Origin: Anaerofilum sp.
GTDB taxonomy: Bacteria; Bacillota; Clostridia; Oscillospirales; Ruminococcaceae
Length of the DNA stretch: 19,435 nt
Assembly: GCA_020024115.1 (NCBI GenBank)
Contig: JAHHUF010000024.1
Location: forward strand, 1-19,435
Direction of reading: 5' to 3'
Shown here: one piece after another, positions 7,704 to 13,874 of the stretch
Position numbering within the stretch: position 1 is the first letter of the stretch
Layout of the letters: each line of letters starts with the position of its first letter
Made by a program: the position numbers and the translations under genes
The notes under the pieces: model-generated
What the model was told of the DNA's origin: nothing
The model's database searches: none
The model's input: only the letters and a program-made list of their open reading frames with translations

Positions 7704-9020
7704 CTAAGCACGAATATTTTTGATAATATCTTCCACTGTTTCACGCATACGGGTATCCGTTTCAATGTCCCGTGCCGCTTCGTTTAAGGAATAGACAATG
7801 GTGGAGTGGTCTCGTCCGCCAAATTCCTGCCCAATGTCTTCCATACTCATGCCGGTGATTTCCCTCACAACATAAATGGCAGTGCGACGAGCGCTGGCAA
7901 TGTTGGCGGTGCGTTTTCTGCCGCGAATTTCTTCCGGTGTGATATTGTAGGTGCGGGCGACCTCGTTTACAATCCGTTCAATGGTTACAGGGACGGGTTG
8001 TGTTTCGTTGAGGATGTCTTTAATGGCATTTTGTGCCACACCCAAAACAGGCTGGATTCCCTCCAGCATACGGTAGGCATCCAGCTTTTTAACAGCACCT
8101 TCCAGCTGACGGATATTGTCTTTGAGATGGTTTGCGATAAATTCAGCCACATCATCCGGCATATTCAAGTGCAGCAGGTCAGCCTTGCGGCGGATAATTG
8201 CCACACGGGTTTCAAAATCAGGAGGCTGAATGTCAGCTGTTAAGCCCATTTCAAAACGGGTACGCAGACGGTCCTCCAGACTTTTGATTTCTTTGGGCGG
8301 ACGGTCACTGGCAAGTACAATTTGCTTGCCTGCCTGATACAAGGTGTTGAAGGTGTGGAAAAATTCCTCCTGTGTGCTTTCCTTGCCACCAATAAACTGA
8401 ATATCATCAACCAGCAGAACATCTGCGGCACGATATTTTTGATGGAACTCAGCGGTAGAACCTTCACGGATGGCGTTGATGATTTCGTTGGTGAATTTTT
8501 CACCATCAACATACACCAAATTATATTCTGGCTGGTTGCGACCGATTTCAAGCTGAATCGCTTTCAGAAGGTGGGTTTTTCCCAGCCCAGAGCCGCCATA
8601 GATAAACAAAGGGTTATATGCCCCGGATGGATTTGCAGCAACTGCCTGTGCAGCTGCGTGGGCAAATTTGTTGGTAGAGCCAACAATGAAATTTTCAAAG
8701 GTCAAGGCATAGCTGCCTTGTGCAGGGGGAATTTCCGGCTGCAAAGGGGTGGTGGCAGGGGTTGGCTCCGGTTCGCCTGCCACAATGACTTTGATTTCCA
8801 CATCAAAACCAAGAATGACCCGAAATGCCTCTTTCAAAAGAGGGATATAGCGGTCGGTGATAATTCCCTTTAAAAAATCACTGCGGGCAGAAAGCGTGGC
8901 AGTGTCTCCACTAAAATCCACAGGCTCCAGCCCGACAATGAACAGTGTATAGGTTGCTGCGGGCAATCTGTCCCGACAGTAATCTTTGATAGCGTCAAAT
9001 ACTTCGTTAAAAGAGTTCAT
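7704..9020 (-). CDS. dnaA: chromosomal replication initiator DnaA
   Basis: DnaA is the AAA+ initiator that binds DnaA boxes, oligomerises with ATP and melts oriC. Domain I covers about residues 1-80 and is followed by a short Pro-rich domain II (about 82-104). Domain III has Walker A GGSGLGKT (142-149), Walker B LLVDD (202-206), the arginine finger R255 and the sensor II arginine near 304. Domain IV carries the signature GGRDHSTIVYS (401-411). The 438-residue length is typical for Firmicutes. The ATG has GGAGGGG 10 bases upstream. Compared with E. coli, DNA-contact positions L422, P423, K415 and T435 become Met393, Glu394, Arg386 and Ser406, while R399, R407, D433 and H434 equivalents are kept. 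A TTGAAA-17-TATAAT promoter lies about 70 bp upstream. Confidence 0.98.
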   Translation of the reverse strand: MNSFNEVFDAIKDYCRDRLPAATYTLFIVGLEPVDFSGDTATLSARSDFLKGIITDRYIPLLKEAFRVILGFDVEIKVIVAGEPEPTPATTPLQPEIPPAQGSYALTFENFIVGSTNKFAHAAAQAVAANPSGAYNPLFIYGGSGLGKTHLLKAIQLEIGRNQPEYNLVYVDGEKFTNEIINAIREGSTAEFHQKYRAADVLLVDDIQFIGGKESTQEEFFHTFNTLYQAGKQIVLASDRPPKEIKSLEDRLRTRFEMGLTADIQPPDFETRVAIIRRKADLLHLNMPDDVAEFIANHLKDNIRQLEGAVKKLDAYRMLEGIQPVLGVAQNAIKDILNETQPVPVTIERIVNEVARTYNITPEEIRGRKRTANIASARRTAIYVVREITGMSMEDIGQEFGGRDHSTIVYSLNEAARDIETDTRMRETVEDIIKNIRA

Positions 9021-9245
9021 AACGATGCAGCCCCTCCAAAACGGGTAGCAGATTTTCTCTGAACAGGTTTTGCACAGGAATAAAAAAATTATAACATGTT
9101 TTCAACAGTTTTTCAACAGAATTGAACACATTTATATAGATGTAATAATAAATATTAAACTTTATTAAATAAAAACTTGTTAAAAATTTTGGAAGTTTTC
9201 ACAAACAAAAAAGGCGGAAAAACAGGCATTTTTGAAAAATAGGAC
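9021..9245. other. oriC: upstream half of oriC: DnaA-box-like sites and AT-rich tract
   Basis: The divergent gap between dnaA and rpmH holds TTTTGCACA (9068-9076, matches TTWTNCACA), two exact TTTTCAACA (9099-9107 and 9110-9118, 11 bp apart) and TTGAACACA (9122-9130). GTTTTCACA (9195-9203) is one mismatch from TTWTNCACA. Between 9129 and 9190 the DNA is almost pure A/T and includes TAATAATAA (9143-9151), which could serve as weak DnaA-trios or a second unwinding element. This corresponds in position to the incA/incB side of the B. subtilis origin. No gene is present. Confidence 0.65.
9088..9116 (-). promoter_or_regulatory. dnaA promoter
   Basis: On the minus strand TTGAAA (9111-9116) and a perfect TATAAT (9088-9093) are separated by exactly 17 bp. 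Both TTTTCAACA repeats overlap this promoter: one supplies the -35 hexamer and the other fills the spacer. DnaA binding there would be expected to repress its own gene, as established for other bacteria. The predicted 5' leader is about 60 nt. Confidence 0.8.
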
Positions 9246-9275
9246 TTGACAGAATGGAAACTCATTGTGTATACT
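9246..9275 (+). promoter_or_regulatory. rpmH promoter
   Basis: A consensus TTGACA (9246-9251) lies 18 bp upstream of TATACT (9270-9275). Transcription would start near 9282 and give a leader of about 93 nt before rpmH. It diverges from the dnaA promoter across the AT-rich tract. Confidence 0.8.
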
Positions 9276-9281
9276 TCTAAG

Positions 9282-9354
9282 TTGCAGGGCTGTCCCTTGG
9301 AAAAGATGTGTACGCCCTGCACCAGGAATGTTATAAAATTTGCCCCACAGGGGC
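9282..9354 (+). promoter_or_regulatory. structured 5' leader of rpmH
   Basis: The leader contains a perfect 8-bp long-range stem, TGCAGGGC (9282-9289) with GCCCTGCA (9314-9321). Inside it, AGGG/CCCT could form a small competing hairpin. A second hairpin, GCCCC-ACA-GGGGC, lies at about 9342-9354, just before the GGAGG ribosome-binding site at 9363-9367. A feedback or attenuation role for L34 is possible but not shown; no known riboswitch class is recognised. Confidence 0.4.
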
Positions 9355-9374
9355 CTAAGCTTGGAGGAAATACA

Positions 9375-9509
9375 ATGAAAAGAACTTATCAGCCTAAAAA
9401 GCGTCATCGCTCCCGAGTACACGGTTTCCTGAACCGTATGAGCACCAAAAACGGTCGCAAGGTAATTCGTGCGCGTCGTTCCAAAGGCCGTGCAAAGTTG
9501 GCAGTTTAA
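9375..9509 (+). CDS. rpmH: 50S ribosomal protein L34
   Basis: L34 is a 44-residue, highly basic large-subunit ribosomal protein. The sequence from MKRTYQPKKRHRSRVHGF through RRSKGRAKLAV is diagnostic and full length. The ATG at 9375 follows GGAGG with 7 bases of spacing. The reading frame is open further upstream, but that part overlaps the promoter and leader and is not translated. As in most bacteria, L34 is followed by rnpA; here a terminator-like hairpin lies between them, which would set a high L34:RnpA ratio. Confidence 0.98.
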   Translation: MKRTYQPKKRHRSRVHGFLNRMSTKNGRKVIRARRSKGRAKLAV

Positions 9510-9561
9510 TTTTTTGCATCATTAAGAGAGCACAGTTCTGCCCCATGCAGGCTGTGCATGA

Positions 9562-9591
9562 AAGGTCACTTTTTTAGGTGGCCTTATTTTT
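9562..9591 (+). terminator. rpmH-rnpA intrinsic terminator or attenuator
   Basis: Stem AAGGTCAC (9562-9569) pairs with GTGGCCTT (9578-9585), 8 bp with one G-U, and the U-rich run TTATTTTT follows. A smaller hairpin CATGCA/TGCATG lies just upstream (9544-9560). Since rnpA follows at once without an obvious new promoter, partial termination is more likely than complete termination. Confidence 0.65.
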
Positions 9592-9612
9592 CAATTTAGG
9601 GGGTTTTTGGCT

Positions 9613-9969
9613 GTGCGATACCGTACATTGACCAGAAATAAAGAATTCACACGGGCATATACCCGTGGCAAGTCTTTTGTGCACCCCTTGCTGGTGACCT
9701 ATGTTGTAAAAAAACGTGCCGGTCAAACAAGGGTGGGCATTACTTCCAGCAAAAAAATCGGAAATGCAGTTACCCGCAACCGTGCCCGCCGTGTGATTCG
9801 GGCAGCAATGCAGCAGCAGCTTCCCAAAGATGCCGGCTGCTGGGACATTGTGTTTGTGGCACGGGGAAAAACGGCAGCCAGCAAAAGCTGGCAGCTGGAA
9901 AAAGTGATAAAAAAACAATTGGAGGCTGCTGGTGTGCTGCAAAGCACACAAACAGAATGTGCTGAGTGA
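9613..9969 (+). CDS. rnpA: ribonuclease P protein component
   Basis: RnpA is the basic protein cofactor of RNase P, which with the RNA subunit removes 5' leaders from pre-tRNAs. The conserved RNR motif lies at about residues 51-63 (NAVTRNRARRVIR), preceded by VGITSSKK. The length is 118 residues. I place the start at GTG 9613 because AGGGGG (9598-9603) is 9 bases upstream. The in-frame TTG at 9607 would leave only 3 bases, and the family starts close to the MRYRTLTRNKEF sequence. The stop overlaps the yidD start (GTGA). The RNase P RNA gene is not in this window. Confidence 0.95.
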   Translation: MRYRTLTRNKEFTRAYTRGKSFVHPLLVTYVVKKRAGQTRVGITSSKKIGNAVTRNRARRVIRAAMQQQLPKDAGCWDIVFVARGKTAASKSWQLEKVIKKQLEAAGVLQSTQTECAE

Positions 9970-10199
9970 TTGCAAAAGGATTGATTTTTTTGATTCGGTG
10001 TTACCAAAAGCTGCTTTCGCCGCTTTTGGGCAACAATTGCCGCTTTGTGCCCAGTTGCAGTCAATATGCAATTGAGGCAATTCAAGTTCATGGTGTCATC
10101 AAAGGGCTGATTTTGGCTCTTTGGCGGATTCTGCGCTGCAATCCTTTCGGAAAATGCGGCAGAGACCCTGTGCCAGCCAAAGGAAAATGGCGTGCATAA
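9966..10199 (+). CDS. yidD: membrane protein insertion efficiency factor YidD
   Basis: YidD is a small membrane-associated protein encoded between rnpA and yidC in most bacteria, which aids insertion of inner-membrane proteins through YidC. The 77 residues contain the family signature CRFVPSCSQYAIEAI (cysteines at about 25 and 31), then HGVIKG and RCNPFGKCGRDPVP. An N-terminal amphipathic or hydrophobic stretch (GLIFLIRCYQKLLSPLL) is present. The start is GTG overlapping the rnpA TGA stop, which implies translational coupling. Confidence 0.95.
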   Translation: MIAKGLIFLIRCYQKLLSPLLGNNCRFVPSCSQYAIEAIQVHGVIKGLILALWRILRCNPFGKCGRDPVPAKGKWRA

Positions 10200-10230
10200 A
10201 CACTGGCGGCAAATAAAATTTGTCTTCGTG

Positions 10231-10280
10231 TAGCTGCCTGTTTTGGGCGGCTATCACCTGCAAACTGCACAAACGCAGGT
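10231..10280 (+). other. two hairpins in the yidD-yidC gap
   Basis: The 131-bp gap holds TAGCTGCC/GGCGGCTA (10231-10238/10246-10253, 8 bp with one G-U, 7-nt loop) and ACCTGC/GCAGGT (10256-10261/10275-10280). No U-run follows, so termination is unlikely. They may be a leader structure for yidC. No convincing promoter was found here. Confidence 0.4.
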
Positions 10281-10330
10281 TTCTACGATAAAACAGCCTT
10301 TTGTGCAGAAAAGGCAGAAAAAGGTGAAAT

Positions 10331-11374
10331 ATGGGTTTTATGGGTTTTCTTGGTGGCCCTCTTGGATGGGTCATGAACCTGATTTATCAGGTTGTCAACA
10401 ACTATGGTTGGTCAATTGTGCTGTTTACCATTTTGGTGAAGGTGGCAATGCTGCCTTTCACAATCAAGCAGCAAAAAAGTTCTGCACGGATGCAGGCATA
10501 CCAGCCAATGATTAACGAAATCAACAAAAAATGGGCAAACGACAGGCAAAAGCAGCAGGAAGAACTGATGAAGCTGCAAGAGGAATTCGGTTTTTCTCCA
10601 ATGGCAGGTTGTGCCCCCGTGCTGTTGACAATGCTTGTGCTGTTTGGTGTGATTGATGTTGTGTATAAACCTTTGCAGCACATTCTGCGTATTCCGGCAG
10701 ATATTATCAACACTGCAATGAACGGAATGGGCATTGCAAACAACTACATGGCACAAAATGCCATGATTTCAAAAATTCAGGCAGACCCCTCTGTGGCAGG
10801 ACAGTGGTTCAGCCCAGAGCAGATGGAAAAAATTCAAACATTTAATTTCCACTTTTTGGGAATTGACCTGAGCCAGATGCCTCAGTTCTCATTTTCTCCT
10901 GAAACATTGCCTTTGCTGATTTTCCCTGTATTGTCTGTATTGACTATGTTTTTGTCGAATATTATAATGACAAAAATGAGTGGACAGGAAATGGTTGGCG
11001 CCATGAAATGGATGCCTTGGATTATGAGCTTTATGTTTGTAACTTACAGCTTCCAGGTGCCAGTTGCATTCTCTTTGTATTACACGATTTCCAATGTGAC
11101 TATGATTCTGCAAAGCGTATTCATGAAAATGCTGTATGACCCACAGAAGATGAAAGAACAGGTTTTGGCAGAAATCGAGGAGAAAAAGCAGGCTAAGAAA
11201 CGCAAAAAGCAGGTGGTTGTGGTTGATGCAGCTACCGGCGAAAAAGTGACCAAAGAAGTGAATGAAGCAGAGATGGTTAAACTGCGTTTGGCAAAAGCAA
11301 GACAACAGGACGAAGAACGATACAAAGACGAACGCACCACACCGCTCAATGCATTTGCAAACGGGGAGGAATAA
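10331..11374 (+). CDS. yidC: membrane protein insertase YidC/Oxa1/SpoIIIJ
   Basis: YidC is the insertase that places proteins in the cytoplasmic membrane, alone or with SecYEG. It has 347 residues. Hydrophobic segments lie at about 10-42, 92-113, 193-215 and 226-262. The cytoplasmic loop after the first contains KQQKSSARMQ (47-55) and a charged coiled stretch. There is no lipoprotein signal with a lipobox, unlike Bacillus SpoIIIJ, and a long insertion (about 114-190) follows the second segment. The C-terminal 80 residues are highly charged, as in YidC proteins that contact ribosomes. AAGGTG precedes the ATG with slightly short spacing; the ATG nine bases later is an alternative. The jag ribosome-binding site lies inside the last codons. 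Confidence 0.96.
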   Translation: MGFMGFLGGPLGWVMNLIYQVVNNYGWSIVLFTILVKVAMLPFTIKQQKSSARMQAYQPMINEINKKWANDRQKQQEELMKLQEEFGFSPMAGCAPVLLTMLVLFGVIDVVYKPLQHILRIPADIINTAMNGMGIANNYMAQNAMISKIQADPSVAGQWFSPEQMEKIQTFNFHFLGIDLSQMPQFSFSPETLPLLIFPVLSVLTMFLSNIIMTKMSGQEMVGAMKWMPWIMSFMFVTYSFQVPVAFSLYYTISNVTMILQSVFMKMLYDPQKMKEQVLAEIEEKKQAKKRKKQVVVVDAATGEKVTKEVNEAEMVKLRLAKARQQDEERYKDERTTPLNAFANGEE

Positions 11375-11378
11375 GACC

Positions 11379-12317
11379 ATGCGTGAAGTAATTGTAACAG
11401 GAAAAACTGTGGAAGAAGCAACCGAAAAGGCTTGTGCTCAGTTGGGTTTAAGCCGTGATGAAGTGAGCATTGAAATTTTGGAAATGCCTGTCAAAAAGCT
11501 GTTTCGGAGCATTCCTGCAAAGGTAAAGGCAACTGATATGAACGAGCCGGAGCAGTCGGTTGAGGAAAAGCAACCAGCAGAACAGCCCCAGCAGGTACAG
11601 CCAGTTGAAGCTGAAGAAAAGAAAGAAGAACCAGCAGCACCGGTTACTGCACAGCAGCCAAATGAAGATATGAACGAGAAAATTCAAATTGCAGCTTCAT
11701 ATCTGTCTGACATCTTTGAAAAGATGGGTGTTGCTGATACAACCATCACCCCCATTCAGCAAAATGAAGCAGTTGTTTTGAAGGTTGAAGGTGAGAAAGC
11801 CGGCACTTTGATTGGTCGTCGTGGTGAAACTATGGAGGCACTCAGCTACTTGGCAAGCCTCGCAGCAAACCGTACCGGCGGTGATTATCTCAAACTGGGC
11901 TTAGATGTTGCAGGTTATCGCTCCAAACGAGAGAGCGATTTGGCGTCTCTGGCACATCGTATTGGTGCAAGAGTGCTGAAAAATGGCCGCAGCCAAGAGC
12001 TAGAGCCAATGAATCCTTACGAACGCCGTATCATTCACAGTGCCATCAGTGAGATGGAAGGGGTTCACAGCGAAAGCCGTGGAGAAGGTGCAGACCGTCG
12101 TGTGGTAATCTACCCCGACAATCCGGCACCCCGTTCTGGTCGTCGCTCCAATCGAAATAACCGCACAGGCGGCGGCAGAGGCCCTCGCCCCAATCGTGGC
12201 TATTCTCGTGACCATGCTCCCCGCAATTCCTCTAGTGAGGAATCCAAAGCACCTCGCCGCACCGAAACATTGAACGATGGCGAAGGCATTGCATTGTACG
12301 GAAAGATTGAATTATAA
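11379..12317 (+). CDS. jag: RNA-binding protein Jag/KhpB with Arg/Gly-rich tail
   Basis: Jag (KhpB/EloR family) is an RNA-binding protein encoded after yidC; in other Firmicutes it pairs with KhpA and influences cell elongation and sporulation. The order here is Jag-N domain (1-50), an acidic Gln/Glu/Pro linker (53-98), a KH domain with GRRG at 146-149, and an R3H domain with R216xxxH220. An unusual tail of about 65 residues (250-312) is rich in Arg, Gly, Asn and Ser and ends in LYGKIEL. The length is 312. The ATG at 11379 has GGAGGA eight bases upstream, within the yidC 3' end. The frame is open upstream inside yidC, but that is not part of this protein. Confidence 0.95.
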   Translation: MREVIVTGKTVEEATEKACAQLGLSRDEVSIEILEMPVKKLFRSIPAKVKATDMNEPEQSVEEKQPAEQPQQVQPVEAEEKKEEPAAPVTAQQPNEDMNEKIQIAASYLSDIFEKMGVADTTITPIQQNEAVVLKVEGEKAGTLIGRRGETMEALSYLASLAANRTGGDYLKLGLDVAGYRSKRESDLASLAHRIGARVLKNGRSQELEPMNPYERRIIHSAISEMEGVHSESRGEGADRRVVIYPDNPAPRSGRRSNRNNRTGGGRGPRPNRGYSRDHAPRNSSSEESKAPRRTETLNDGEGIALYGKIEL

Positions 12318-12321
12318 GAGC

Positions 12322-12357
12322 AAAATCTCTGCATCAGTTTGGTGCAGAGATTTTTTG
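12322..12357 (+). terminator. intrinsic terminator after jag
   Basis: A 12-bp perfect stem at 12322-12333/12343-12354 (AAAATCTCTGCA/TGCAGAGATTTT) can extend by three inner pairs to a GTT loop. A six-T run (12351-12356) overlaps the end of the 3' arm. It begins five bases after the jag stop and should end the rpmH-jag transcripts. Confidence 0.92.
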
Positions 12358-12375
12358 TTTCTGGAACCCCCTGCC

Positions 12376-12404
12376 TGTACTTTTCAAAGCAGGTGTGATA
12401 AAAT
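12376..12404 (+). promoter_or_regulatory. putative mnmE promoter
   Basis: TAAAAT (12399-12404) is preceded by TGA, making an extended -10. The -35 region (TGTACT at 17 bp) is a poor match. It sits between the jag terminator and mnmE, where a promoter is needed. Confidence 0.45.
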
Positions 12405-12481
12405 AAATTACCAAAGAGAACAGGATGCAATTCCGCAAAGAATTGCACAAAAAATAAAAGATAAAAAGGAGGCATTTGCCT

Positions 12482-13849
12482 GTGAACAGAACAATTGCAG
12501 CAATTGCAACACCACCGGGAGAAGGAGGCATTGCGGTTGTACGCATTTCGGGCAGACAAGCACACGAAATTGCATCAAAAGTATTTCAACCGGTCAGCAA
12601 AAGCCGCACATTGCAGCAGGCAAAAGGCTATACGGCTTTATTTGGACATTTTGTATGGCAGGGCAAGGTGTGCGATGAGTTGGTTGCACTCAGCTTTCGT
12701 GCCCCCCACAGCTATACAGGTGAGGATATTGTAGAGTTAAGTTGTCACGGAGGTGTAGCAGCACCCATGTTGTTATTACAGGCTTGTATTGAAAGCGGTG
12801 CATCCCCTGCGGGGGCAGGTGAGTTTACCCGCCGTGCCTTTGAAAACGGACGCATCAGCCTGACCCAAGCCGAGGCAGTTATGGACTTGATTGGTGCAAC
12901 AGGCAGACAAAGTGCAGCAGTTGCCGTTTCCGCTTTGGAAGGTGCTTTGGCAAAGAGGATTACAGCTCTGCGAACTCAGTTAACTGCATTGGCTGGGCAT
13001 TTGGCAGCATGGGTGGATTTTCCAGAAGAAGATGTGCCGGAATTGGAACAGCAGACGCTAGAATCCACTTTAAACGGTTGTATTTCTCAGTTGCAACAGA
13101 TGATACAAGGCTACGGTGCGGGGGCGGTTCTGCGCCGTGGAGTGGATACTGCCATTGTCGGCAGCCCCAATGTGGGCAAAAGCACACTTCTCAATCTGCT
13201 TTCGGGCTTTGAACGCGCCATCGTAACCCCCATTGCAGGCACAACCAGAGATGTGGTTGAGCAGCAGGTGCAGGTGGGACAGGTGCGATTAAATTTGTTT
13301 GATACAGCCGGTCTGCGTGAAACCGATGATATTGTTGAAGCAGAGGGCATCCGCAGAAGCTATGCACAAATGGAGCGTGCAGGGCTGATTTTGGCTGTCT
13401 ATGACGCAAACAGAGAGCTGTGTGAACAGGATATTATCTTAGCACAAAAATGCGAAAACAGACCCGCTCTGGCGATTCTGAATAAAAGCGACTTGGAAAA
13501 GCAGTTTGATAAAGAGAAAATTGCACCTTATTTCCGTGAAGTAATTGAAATCAGTGCAAAAGATGACAGCTTTTTGCCCCACATAACCAACACCATTGAA
13601 ACCCTTTTGGGAGTTTCTGCCATTGACCCGGATGCAGGTATGCTGGCAAGCCAGCGACAGCTGGAAGCTGCAATTCGGGCAGTGGAAGCCTTGCAGGATG
13701 CTGCAAATGCAAGGCAGCAAGGCTTTGACTTGGACGCTGTGGGTGTCTGTGTCGATGATGCCTTGCACGCCTTGTATGAGTTGACAGGAGAAGAAGCATC
13801 CGAGGCAATTGTGGATGAAGTATTTTCAAAGTTCTGTGTGGGCAAATAA
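12482..13849 (+). CDS. mnmE: tRNA modification GTPase MnmE
   Basis: MnmE is a GTPase that, with MnmG, installs the 5-(carboxymethyl)aminomethyl group on wobble uridine-34 of certain tRNAs. The N-terminal tetrahydrofolate-binding domain starts MNRTIAAIATPPGEGGIA. The inserted G domain has P-loop GSPNVGKS (227-234), TTRD (254-257), DTAG (274-277) and NKSD (334-337). The C-terminus ends in FCVGK, with the conserved cysteine and the usual C-[I/L/V]-GK ending. The length is 455. I chose GTG 12482 because AAGGAGG is nine bases upstream; an in-frame TTG two codons earlier is too close to it. mnmG follows after 25 bp. Confidence 0.97.
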   Translation: MNRTIAAIATPPGEGGIAVVRISGRQAHEIASKVFQPVSKSRTLQQAKGYTALFGHFVWQGKVCDELVALSFRAPHSYTGEDIVELSCHGGVAAPMLLLQACIESGASPAGAGEFTRRAFENGRISLTQAEAVMDLIGATGRQSAAVAVSALEGALAKRITALRTQLTALAGHLAAWVDFPEEDVPELEQQTLESTLNGCISQLQQMIQGYGAGAVLRRGVDTAIVGSPNVGKSTLLNLLSGFERAIVTPIAGTTRDVVEQQVQVGQVRLNLFDTAGLRETDDIVEAEGIRRSYAQMERAGLILAVYDANRELCEQDIILAQKCENRPALAILNKSDLEKQFDKEKIAPYFREVIEISAKDDSFLPHITNTIETLLGVSAIDPDAGMLASQRQLEAAIRAVEALQDAANARQQGFDLDAVGVCVDDALHALYELTGEEASEAIVDEVFSKFCVGK

Positions 13850-13874
13850 CTTGAAAATGAAAGAGAGGTTCCCA

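Noticed and set aside
9246..9374. N-terminal extension of rpmH
   Set aside because: The open frame overlaps the promoter and leader; L34 is 44 residues and starts at 9375.
9607..9612. TTG start for rnpA
   Set aside because: It is only three bases from the AGGGGG ribosome-binding site; GTG 9613 has correct spacing and fits the family N-terminus.
11262..11378. N-terminal extension of jag into yidC
   Set aside because: The frame is open, but the ribosome-binding site and the Jag-N domain place the start at 11379.
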